Origin: an uncultured Clostridia bacterium
GTDB taxonomy: Bacteria; Bacillota; Clostridia; TANB77; CAG-508
Length of the DNA stretch: 7,607 nucleotides
Assembly: GCA_947630255.1 (NCBI GenBank)
Contig: CANRGU010000057.1
Coordinates: 1-7,607 of the forward strand
Direction: 5' to 3'
Shown here piece after piece: positions 1-5,586 of the stretch. Position numbers and translations under genes: made by a program. The notes below the pieces were generated by a model, which saw only the letters and a program-made list of their open reading frames with translations, searched no databases and was not told the origin of the DNA. Numbering within the stretch: position 1 is the stretch's first letter; each line of letters starts with the position of its first letter.

Positions 1-581
1 GGTTCTTTTGGTATCTCGTAACCATTGTTATTACTGGTTTGTATAGGATTGCGGTTATAATATCTCATCTCCTCTGAAAATACGCATCCGCAATATTTTT
101 GCATATACAAGCCAAGTTCTCTTGCTTTTCTTTGACCTTCTCTAAAACCTACTCTAAAATCTCTATATACAAATTCTATTCCATATTCTTTTGCAAGTTT
201 TTCTCCTAATGCTTTTAATGCCTCATGATTCTGATATGGACTTACAAGTAGTGTTGTAGAAAAGCTATCATATCCATGTTCTTTTGCATATTTTGCTGTT
301 TGCTCAAGTCTTACTCTGTAACAGTAATTTATACATCTGTTTTCTAAATCATTAATTACATTTTTGCAAAATTCTTTTAAGCCATAATTATCTTCAAATA
401 TGGCTTGTACATTTATTGATTTTGTATATTCTTTTAAACAGTCTCTTCTTGCTTCATATTCTTTATATGGATGTATATTTGGATTATACCAATATACTGT
501 TGGTTCTATTTTTTCATTTCTTAAAGTTTCTATACAATATACACTGCATGGTGCACAACATGTATGTAATAATAATTTCAT
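1..581 (-). CDS. queH: Epoxyqueuosine reductase QueH (3' end beyond window)
   Basis: QueH reduces epoxyqueuosine to queuosine at tRNA position 34, the last step of the queuosine pathway. It is the non-orthologous, iron-sulfur alternative to QueG. I read 193 codons without a stop to the window edge, so only the extreme C-terminus should be missing (family about 180-220 residues). The start is MKLLLHTCCAPCS, with the cysteine-rich CCAPC motif at residues 8-12. A second cysteine pair lies at residues 83 and 87 (RCINYCY), followed by the typical STTLLVSPYQN segment (108-118). YCGCVFSEE lies at 163-171, with Cys164 and Cys166. These cysteines are expected to hold the Fe-S cluster and the adjacent metal. 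The ATG is one base after the glycosyltransferase stop, and its ribosome binding site (GAGGAG) lies inside that gene's last codons, so the two are translationally coupled. The 83/87 pair is spaced CX3C, where I recall CX2C as usual. Confidence 0.93.
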   Translation of the reverse strand, partial: MKLLLHTCCAPCSVYCIETLRNEKIEPTVYWYNPNIHPYKEYEARRDCLKEYTKSINVQAIFEDNYGLKEFCKNVINDLENRCINYCYRVRLEQTAKYAKEHGYDSFSTTLLVSPYQNHEALKALGEKLAKEYGIEFVYRDFRVGFREGQRKARELGLYMQKYCGCVFSEEMRYYNRNPIQTSNNNGYEIPKE

Positions 582-582
582 T

Positions 583-1524
583 TTACTCCTCTTCTACATT
601 AATTTTTTTCTCTATTATATATTCTGGTCTTTTTTTAGTATCATCATAAATTCTTGCTATATATTCTGATATCATCCAAATTGACACTAATTGTACTCCT
701 GCAAAGAATGTAACTGCAACCATTATTGAAGTCCAACCAGCCGTTAAATTATTAAGTTTAAATATATATGATATTATAGCGTATACCAATATTATAAATG
801 ATATAAATATCGAAAAAACTCCAATTCCTCCTATTATTTTTAAAGGTTTTGTAGAAAAACTAATAATTCCGTCTCCTGCAAGCTTAAGCATTTTTTTCAA
901 TGGATACTTTGTTTTTCCTGCAAAACGTTCTTGTCTTTCATATTCTATTGGTGTTTGCTTAAATCCTACCCAGCTAAATAATCCTCTTAAAAATTTATTG
1001 TGTTCTGGCAGAGAATTAATTACATCAACAACTTTTTTATCAGCTAATCTAAAATCTCCTGTATCTTTTGGAATTTCTACATCTGATAAGCCATTTAATA
1101 TTCTATAAAACATTTTTGCAGTTATAAGTTTAAATTTAGACTCACCTTTTCTCGTTTTTCTTTTTGCATATATTACATCATTTCCTTGTTCCCATAATTT
1201 TATCATATCTACTAATAATTCTGGTGGATCTTGCATGTCACTATCTATTATAAGAGCACAGTCTCCTGTTACATATTTTAATCCTGCCGTTACTGCAACT
1301 TGATGTCCAAAGTTTCGTGAAAATGATATAACTTTTACGTTTTTATCTTCTTTTGCTATTTCTTCTAATAATTCTAATGTTTTATCTTTGCTTCCATCAT
1401 TTACAAATATTATTTCATGCTCGAACTCACTTAAGCTGTTTAGTACTACTTTAGTTCTTGTGTAACATTCTTTTACTACTTCTTCTTCAAAATACATTGG
1501 TATTACTACTGATATTTTTTTCAT
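583..1524 (-). CDS. Membrane-anchored family 2 glycosyltransferase (GtrB/DPM1-like)
   Basis: This 313-residue enzyme belongs to the bacterial DPM1-like branch of GT2 (GtrB, CsbB, YkcC type). These enzymes usually move a sugar from a nucleotide donor to undecaprenyl phosphate at the inner face of the membrane. Visible signs are the N-terminal SVVIPMY strand (5-11), VNDGSKDKT (41-49), the metal/nucleotide motif DSDMQDP (94-100, with Asp94 and Asp96), DTGDFRL (154-160) and a basic RxxRFAGKTKYPLKK stretch (198-211). Two hydrophobic membrane segments follow, at about 231-254 and 264-289, and then a charged tail. The usual N in the YNEE motif is F here (YFEE), a variation that leaves the catalytic motifs intact. 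Its ATG lies two bases after the ruvB stop, with AAAGGAG inside the last ruvB codons. No flippase partner (GtrA) is visible. The sugar and final acceptor cannot be told from sequence. Confidence 0.9.
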   Translation of the reverse strand: MKKISVVIPMYFEEEVVKECYTRTKVVLNSLSEFEHEIIFVNDGSKDKTLELLEEIAKEDKNVKVISFSRNFGHQVAVTAGLKYVTGDCALIIDSDMQDPPELLVDMIKLWEQGNDVIYAKRKTRKGESKFKLITAKMFYRILNGLSDVEIPKDTGDFRLADKKVVDVINSLPEHNKFLRGLFSWVGFKQTPIEYERQERFAGKTKYPLKKMLKLAGDGIISFSTKPLKIIGGIGVFSIFISFIILVYAIISYIFKLNNLTAGWTSIMVAVTFFAGVQLVSIWMISEYIARIYDDTKKRPEYIIEKKINVEEE

Positions 1525-1526
1525 AA

Positions 1527-2538
1527 TTAGTCTCCTTTATATTCTAACCCTAAATGCTTATATGCATTTGGAGTTGCAATTCTTCCTCTAGGTGTTCTTG
1601 ATAAAAATCCCATTTGTAACAAATATGGTTCATATACGTCTTCTATTGTTTCTGTTTCTTCTCCTATTGTTGAGGAAAGAGTTTCAATTCCTACAGGTCC
1701 TCCTGAATAACTAAGTATTATAGTTTTTAATATTTTTCTATCTATATTATCTAGTCCGTAATTCATCTATTTCTAATTTTTCTAATGCGATTTTTGCTAT
1801 TTCTTCTGTAATAATTCCATCACCTAAAACAGCTGCATAATCTCTTACTCTTTTTAATAATCTATTTGCTATTCTTGGTGTTCCTCTAGAACGCCTTGCG
1901 ATTTCCATTGATCCTTTTTCGTCTATTTTAACATCTAAAATATTTGCTGACCTTCTTACTATTGTATTTAATTCATTTTCATTGTAAAGCTCTAGTCTAT
2001 GTACTATTCCAAATCTGTCTCTTAAAGGTGTTGTAAGTGAACCTGCTCTTGTAGTTGCACCTATTAAAGTAAATTTAGGAAGTTCTAGCCTAATTGACCT
2101 TGCACTAGGTCCTTTACCAATTATTATATCTAAATTATAATCTTCTAACGCAGGATAAAGAATTTCTTCAACACTTCTGTTTAATCTGTGTATTTCGTCT
2201 ATAAATAATACATCATTTGGTGAAAGGTTTGTTAAAAGTGCTGCTAAATCTCCCGGCTTTTCTATTGCTGGTCCAGATGTTATTCTAATATTTGTATTCA
2301 TTTCATTAGATATAATACTTGCTAGCGTTGTTTTACCAAGCCCCGGAGGACCGTATAATAAAATATGGTCTAGTGGTTCATTTCTTTTTTTTGCTGCTTG
2401 TATATATATTTTCATATTTTCTTTAACTTTAGTTTGTCCTATGTATTCATCTAATGTTTTTGGTCGCAAAGAAACTTCTGCAATTTCTTCTGATTCGTCT
2501 TGCAATTTTGGAATTAATAAATTCTCGTTTTCGTCCAT
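1527..2538 (-). CDS. ruvB: Holliday junction helicase RuvB, split by a one-base +1 frameshift
   Basis: RuvB is the AAA+ motor that, with RuvA, drives branch migration of Holliday junctions. The zero frame (2538-1747) holds the ATPase part: Walker A GPPGLGKTT (63-71), Walker B LFIDEIH (111-117), sensor 1 GATTR (160-164), the PLRDRFG arginine-finger region (171-177) and sensor 2 GTPRIANR (219-226). It then stops three codons after Leu260. The next frame (to 1527) continues with the winged-helix DNA-binding domain: GLDNIDRK, GGPVGIETL, DVYEPYLLQ, FLSRTPRGR. Dropping one C (position 1758) joins ELEIDEL to GLDNIDRK exactly as in normal RuvB and gives 336 residues, against about 330-345 for the family. 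No other damage is visible, so decay looks unlikely. The start is ATG at 2538 with GAGAGGT upstream. No ruvA precedes it; the gene has its own promoter. An unshifted product would keep the ATPase domains but lose the DNA-binding domain. Confidence 0.93.
1755..1758 (-). other. Candidate +1 frameshift site CGG-A in ruvB (codon 261)
   Basis: In the zero frame the codons run GAA TTA CGG ACT AGA TAA. Ignoring the C at 1758 gives GAA TTA GGA CTA GAT AAT, which encodes the conserved EL-GLDN junction of RuvB. The zero-frame codon is CGG (1758-1756), the +1 codon is GGA (Gly, 1757-1755), and the P-site codon is TTA. TTA cannot re-pair well one base on (TAC), so simple P-site slippage is unlikely. I see no Shine-Dalgarno-like stimulator just upstream. 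Confidence 0.75.
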
Positions 2539-2561
2539 TTTTTACCTCTCATTTCAGTTTT

Positions 2562-2590
2562 ATTATATATTTAAGTTTAGTTTTATGCAA
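2562..2590 (-). promoter_or_regulatory. Sigma-A promoter of ruvB
   Basis: On the minus strand a -35 box TTGCAT (2590-2585) is followed by a 17-base spacer and a perfect -10 box TATAAT (2567-2562). Transcription should start near 2555, leaving a short leader of about 15-20 bases with the GAGAGGT ribosome binding site before the ruvB ATG. It lies just downstream of the terminator of the preceding unit, so ruvB, the glycosyltransferase gene and queH should form an independent operon. Confidence 0.72.
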
Positions 2591-2602
2591 TACTATAACA
2601 TT

Positions 2603-2640
2603 AAAAAAAAGGGAGAAATTGCTTTTAAGCTAAATCCCCC
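2603..2640 (-). terminator. Intrinsic terminator after the hemolysin III-family gene
   Basis: Read on the minus strand, a hairpin with arms GGGGGATTTAGCTT and AAGCAATTTCTCCC (2640-2611, two-base loop AA and some internal mismatches) is followed directly by eight T (2610-2603). It begins 10 bases after the TAA of the membrane protein gene and ends the trhP-PAQR transcription unit. Confidence 0.82.
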
Positions 2641-2650
2641 ACTTAATTAA

Positions 2651-3334
2651 TTATAATACATAAAGTAATATACAGAAAAATTGTAATATGCTTCCTAATA
2701 GAATAAATAGATGGAATATAGAGTGAATATATTTGTGCTTTACTCCTACTCCATATAGTATTGCTCCTATTGTATATGCTATTCCTCCAGAAACTAATAG
2801 TATTATTCCTGGCAATGGTATTAGTTTTGGTAATAAATCGACTCTAATTATTATTGCCCATCCCATTGCTATATAACAAATCATTGAAAACACACGATAT
2901 TTTCTTAAATCTATTGCGTTTAATACTATTCCAAGTATTGCAGCTCCCCAAATTAATGCAAACATAATCCAACCAAGTATTGGATCATAAGCTCTAAAAG
3001 TACATAGTGTAAATGGAGTATATGAACCTGCTATTAATAAAAATATAGTGCAATGATCTAATATTTGCATTACTTTTTTTCCTGTAATTCTTGGAGATAG
3101 TCCATGATATATACTAGACATTGTATATAAAACTATAACACTAATTCCATAAATAATACTGCTTACAATTCCATAACCGTTTTTGTGTATTGCCGCAATT
3201 ACAATGCAAAGTATTGTAGCAATTACACCTAATGAGGCACCAACTATGTGTGATACCATATTAAAAATTTCTTCACCTTTTGTATATTTAGGTAGTTCTC
3301 TATCTTTTAATTTTGTCCTTTTTATAAAAATCAC
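2651..3334 (-). CDS. trhA: Hemolysin III / PAQR-family membrane protein
   Basis: This 227-residue protein is nearly all hydrophobic, with about seven membrane segments from residue 24 on. Family marks are Glu21/Glu22 and His29 in the EEIFNMVSHIVGA region, SSIYHGLS (73-80, a Ser-x3-His pair), LDHCTIFLLIAGSYTPF (92-108, Asp93) and HSIFHLF (204-210, a His-x3-His pair). In PAQR proteins these Ser, Asp and His residues form a metal site resembling that of alkaline ceramidases. Bacterial members (YqfA, YplQ/TrhA) have been linked to membrane energetics and fluidity; a true haemolysin role is doubtful. The chosen start is GTG at 3334, 15 bases after the trhP stop. Its purine-rich GAAAGAGA lies unusually close to the GTG. 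No better in-frame start precedes Met26, so the N-terminus is uncertain. It is probably co-transcribed with trhP. Confidence 0.9.
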   Translation of the reverse strand: MIFIKRTKLKDRELPKYTKGEEIFNMVSHIVGASLGVIATILCIVIAAIHKNGYGIVSSIIYGISVIVLYTMSSIYHGLSPRITGKKVMQILDHCTIFLLIAGSYTPFTLCTFRAYDPILGWIMFALIWGAAILGIVLNAIDLRKYRVFSMICYIAMGWAIIIRVDLLPKLIPLPGIILLVSGGIAYTIGAILYGVGVKHKYIHSIFHLFILLGSILQFFCILLYVL

Positions 3335-3349
3335 TCTCTTTCGTTAAAT

Positions 3350-4600
3350 TTATTTTTTTCTTCTTAATATCCAACCTTCTTTTGCAACTATTGGCAATTT
3401 TAAAATTACTTTTTGTCCTTCTTTTCCTGGATTTACATGGTCTATTTTTTCATAATTTTCAGCATCCCACATATCTTTGATTTCAAATGAAATAGGTTCT
3501 AATTTATGTGGCAATATTATTTCAATAGTATCTTCTAAAGCAAGTCTATTTCTAATTTCTATTACATAACAATTGTTTTCCTCAATAGATTTATTATCAC
3601 ATTTGAATAATACTTTTCCACCGAATTCATAGTCTGGATTATATTGCTTTCCTTCATATTCTTGGAAGTCCTTGTTGTTTTTGTCATTAAAATAAAATGT
3701 TGTAAGACCTCTTGTCTTTGTTTTTTCTAATTCTTTTAAATATTTTTCATGATTATATTCCTTTGGATTTTTTATATAGTCGTCTATCGCATTTCTATAA
3801 GTATTAATTACTGTTGCAAGATAATATTCTGTTTTTAATCTTCCCTCTATTTTTAAACTATCTATTCCCATTTCTATTATTTCTGGTAATTCTTTTATTA
3901 AGCATAAATCTTTTGAAGAAAGTATGTATGTTCCATTTTCATCTTCTTCTACTGGCATTAAATTTCCAGGATTATTTTTTTCTTCTATATATATATTATA
4001 TGCCCATCTACAACTTTGAGCACAGTCTCCTAAATTTCCGCATCTTGATGCTAAAAAATCGCTTAAATGGCATCTGCCAGAATAACTATAACATATAGCT
4101 CCATGGATAAACATTTCAATTTCTAAATCTTGAGGCTTGTTTTTCATTACAGCTTTGATTTCTTCTTTATTAAGTTCTCTTGCTAGTATTATTCTTTTAG
4201 CCCCATTTTTATACCAAAATTTGCTTGTGTTATATCCCACAACATTTGCTTGAGTACTAATATGTATATCAATATCCTTTGCATATTCTTTTAATACTTC
4301 TATAACTCCACCATCTGATGCTATAATTCCATCTACTTTTAGTTCGTTTAAAAGTTTTGCTTGTTTTATTATTTCATCATACATATCATCTCTTGCATAT
4401 ATGTTTAATGCTGCATAAACTTTCTTACCAATTGAATGTGCGTATTTTATTGTTTCTGCAAGTTCGTTATCGTCAACATCCACTCTAGAACGCAAAGATA
4501 ATTTTGCTGTTCCCATATATACAGCGTCTGCTCCATATAAAAAAGCCGTTTTTGCTTTTTCGAATGAACCTGCAGGTGCTAATAACTCTGGTTTATTCAT
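3350..4600 (-). CDS. trhP: Peptidase U32-family tRNA hydroxylase TrhP (5-hydroxyuridine 34)
   Basis: Despite the family name, U32 proteins of this type (E. coli YegQ/TrhP, B. subtilis YrrN/YrrO) are needed for prephenate-dependent hydroxylation of uridine 34 in tRNA and carry an Fe-S cluster. I place the start at the second in-frame ATG (4600), giving 416 residues beginning MNKPELLAPAGS, because AAAGGA sits 7-8 bases upstream. The ORF also runs up to an ATG at 4630, which has no good binding site and overlaps the divergent promoter. The U32 signature EMFIHGAICYSYSGRCHLS occupies about 162-180. Cysteines 170, 177, 187, 193 and 197 (CGNLGDCAQSC) are the likely cluster ligands. DSLKIEGR (247-254) is another conserved block, and a C-terminal beta-rich domain follows. 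trmR, which methylates its product, lies upstream on the same strand, supporting the tRNA role over a protease role. Confidence 0.88.
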   Translation of the reverse strand: MNKPELLAPAGSFEKAKTAFLYGADAVYMGTAKLSLRSRVDVDDNELAETIKYAHSIGKKVYAALNIYARDDMYDEIIKQAKLLNELKVDGIIASDGGVIEVLKEYAKDIDIHISTQANVVGYNTSKFWYKNGAKRIILARELNKEEIKAVMKNKPQDLEIEMFIHGAICYSYSGRCHLSDFLASRCGNLGDCAQSCRWAYNIYIEEKNNPGNLMPVEEDENGTYILSSKDLCLIKELPEIIEMGIDSLKIEGRLKTEYYLATVINTYRNAIDDYIKNPKEYNHEKYLKELEKTKTRGLTTFYFNDKNNKDFQEYEGKQYNPDYEFGGKVLFKCDNKSIEENNCYVIEIRNRLALEDTIEIILPHKLEPISFEIKDMWDAENYEKIDHVNPGKEGQKVILKLPIVAKEGWILRRKK

Positions 4601-4617
4601 AATTTTTTCCTTTCCGA

Positions 4618-4646
4618 TTGACAAAATCATATTATAATGATATTAT
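4618..4646 (+). promoter_or_regulatory. Sigma-A promoter of the small rightward gene
   Basis: A perfect -35 box TTGACA (4618-4623) is separated by 17 bases from TATTAT (4641-4646), which matches five of six -10 positions. Transcription should begin near 4653, about 30 bases before the ATG at 4683, with AGGAGG at 4666-4671 in between. The -35 box lies just upstream of the trhP ribosome binding site, so the two divergent starts are interlocked. On the minus strand TATAAT-like stretches at 4636-4631 and 4647-4642 could serve trhP, but neither has a convincing -35 box. Confidence 0.65.
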
Positions 4647-4682
4647 ATATAATCATCTTTTTATTAGGAGGAACATTAACTT

Positions 4683-4937
4683 ATGTCCAAACAAAACAAC
4701 AGGCGGAAATTTCAACCTAAAATAACTTTTAATAACACATTAAAGTTATCCAATAGTCATCATAGTATTACGCATTTGGCCTCTTTTAAAAGTATTGATG
4801 ACTTAGAAGCCATTAGCGAAACAAATCCAGAACTTGAAATTTTTTACTTCATTCATGAAGATTCTTCTAATGGTTTAAAGCCTATACGAAATGAGGCTAG
4901 AGGATTTTTAACAGTTTTAATTTTAAAGGATTGTTAA
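4683..4937 (+). CDS. Small protein of unknown function (84 aa)
   Basis: I do not recognise this protein. It is 84 residues with a basic, Asn/Gln-rich N-terminus (MSKQNNRRKFQPK), a Ser/His-rich middle and a mixed C-terminal half (LEIFYFIHED, ARGFLTVLILKDC). There is no signal peptide or membrane segment. It is probably real: it has its own promoter (TTGACA-17-TATTAT), a perfect AGGAGG 11 bases before the ATG, and a terminator within about 40 bases of the stop. It is the only complete rightward gene here and separates trmR from trhP, which function together. Codon choice leans more to C/G-ending codons (TCC, GCC, ACG, AGC, AGG, CGG) than in its neighbours, a hint of separate origin. Codon 8 is CGG followed by A (AGG CGG AAA), the same CGG-A seen at the ruvB and typA frameshift sites. 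A +1 shift here would give a 13-residue peptide ending at 4725. Confidence 0.68.
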   Translation: MSKQNNRRKFQPKITFNNTLKLSNSHHSITHLASFKSIDDLEAISETNPELEIFYFIHEDSSNGLKPIRNEARGFLTVLILKDC

Positions 4938-4947
4938 TTATTCATTT

Positions 4948-4980
4948 TGAGATGCTCATTAAATGAGCGTCTCATTTTTT
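4948..4980 (+). terminator. Terminator of the small rightward gene, holding the trmR stop codon
   Basis: A near-perfect hairpin of 11 pairs (GAGATGCTCAT at 4949-4959 with ATGAGCGTCTC at 4963-4973, one G-T pair, loop TAA) is extended by T4948-A4974 and followed by six T (4975-4980). It is a good intrinsic terminator for the rightward gene. On the minus strand the hairpin is followed by AAAATGAATAATT, with no T run, so leftward termination after trmR is doubtful. The trmR stop (TAA, 4961-4959) falls at the hairpin tip. Confidence 0.87.
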
Positions 4981-5552
4981 ATTGTAGTTATGGCTAATCC
5001 ATCTCCTACTTCTAAAATTTTAGTATCCAATTTTTTATTTTCTGTTATTTCTTTTATATATTCTCTTAAATTTCTTACTGCTGTTCTTTGCTTGTGTTTA
5101 TTATAGTCACTCATAACATAACCTTTATATAAAATGTTATCTGCAAGTATTATACTTCCTTTTTTAGAAAGTCTTAATGCCTCTTTTAAGAATATTGGAT
5201 ATTTTCCCTTTGCTGCATCAATAAATATTATATCATATTTTTTATTTAATTCAGGAAGAATTTCTACTGCATTTCCGATTATTACATTTATATTTGAATC
5301 CAGTCCCATTTGTTTTATATTGTCTATTGCTTCATTTGCTCTTACTTCATCTAATTCTATAGTATCTATATAGACATCATCTTTTAAAATTTTAGAAAAG
5401 CAAATCGCAGAATATCCCACTGCAGTTCCAATTTCTAATATTTGTTTTGGTTTTTGTTCTAATAATATTTTTTCAATCTCTGCTAATGTATCATCCATAA
5501 TAATTGGTATATGTTCTTCTAATGCCTTATGCTTAATTATATCTATATCCAT
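4959..5552 (-). CDS. trmR: tRNA 5-hydroxyuridine 34 O-methyltransferase TrmR
   Basis: TrmR (B. subtilis YrrM) uses S-adenosylmethionine to methylate 5-hydroxyuridine 34 of tRNA to 5-methoxyuridine, following TrhP. The 197-residue protein has the Rossmann motif ILEIGTAVGYS (38-48), the ribose-binding acidic strand TIELD (64-68, Glu66), FIDAAKGKY (110-118, Asp112) and ADNILYKG (137-144, Asp138, Asn139). The last two supply the metal ligands of catechol-OMT-like enzymes, and IDAAKG-Y is typical of TrmR. The start is ATG at 5552 with GTGAGG six bases upstream. It lies 34 bases after the typA stop, so the two probably share a transcript. The N-terminus is about 20 residues shorter than in TrmR proteins of about 210-220 residues; no in-frame extension fits in the gap. 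A general class I O-methyltransferase is the alternative, but proximity to trhP favours TrmR. Confidence 0.88.
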   Translation of the reverse strand: MDIDIIKHKALEEHIPIIMDDTLAEIEKILLEQKPKQILEIGTAVGYSAICFSKILKDDVYIDTIELDEVRANEAIDNIKQMGLDSNINVIIGNAVEILPELNKKYDIIFIDAAKGKYPIFLKEALRLSKKGSIILADNILYKGYVMSDYNKHKQRTAVRNLREYIKEITENKKLDTKILEVGDGLAITTIKNETLI

Positions 5553-5586
5553 TATAACCTCACAACTTGTTTGACTTTAAAGAAAT

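Noticed and set aside
400..669. Rightward open frames of 70-111 codons inside the leftward genes
   Set aside because: They are complements of A/T-rich coding sequence, lack ribosome binding sites, and overlap well-supported conserved genes.
1527..1766. The second ruvB frame as a separate 79-residue gene starting at its ATG
   Set aside because: The first three residues (MNY) arise from out-of-frame bases, there is no proper ribosome binding site, and the rest is exactly the RuvB C-terminal domain.
2441..2650. Rightward 69-codon frame across the ruvB start
   Set aside because: It runs through the ruvB promoter and the opposite-strand terminator and has no binding site; a shadow frame.
4601..4630. 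Longer trhP starting at ATG 4630
   Set aside because: The extra residues do not fit the family, and the ribosome binding site sits before the ATG at 4600.
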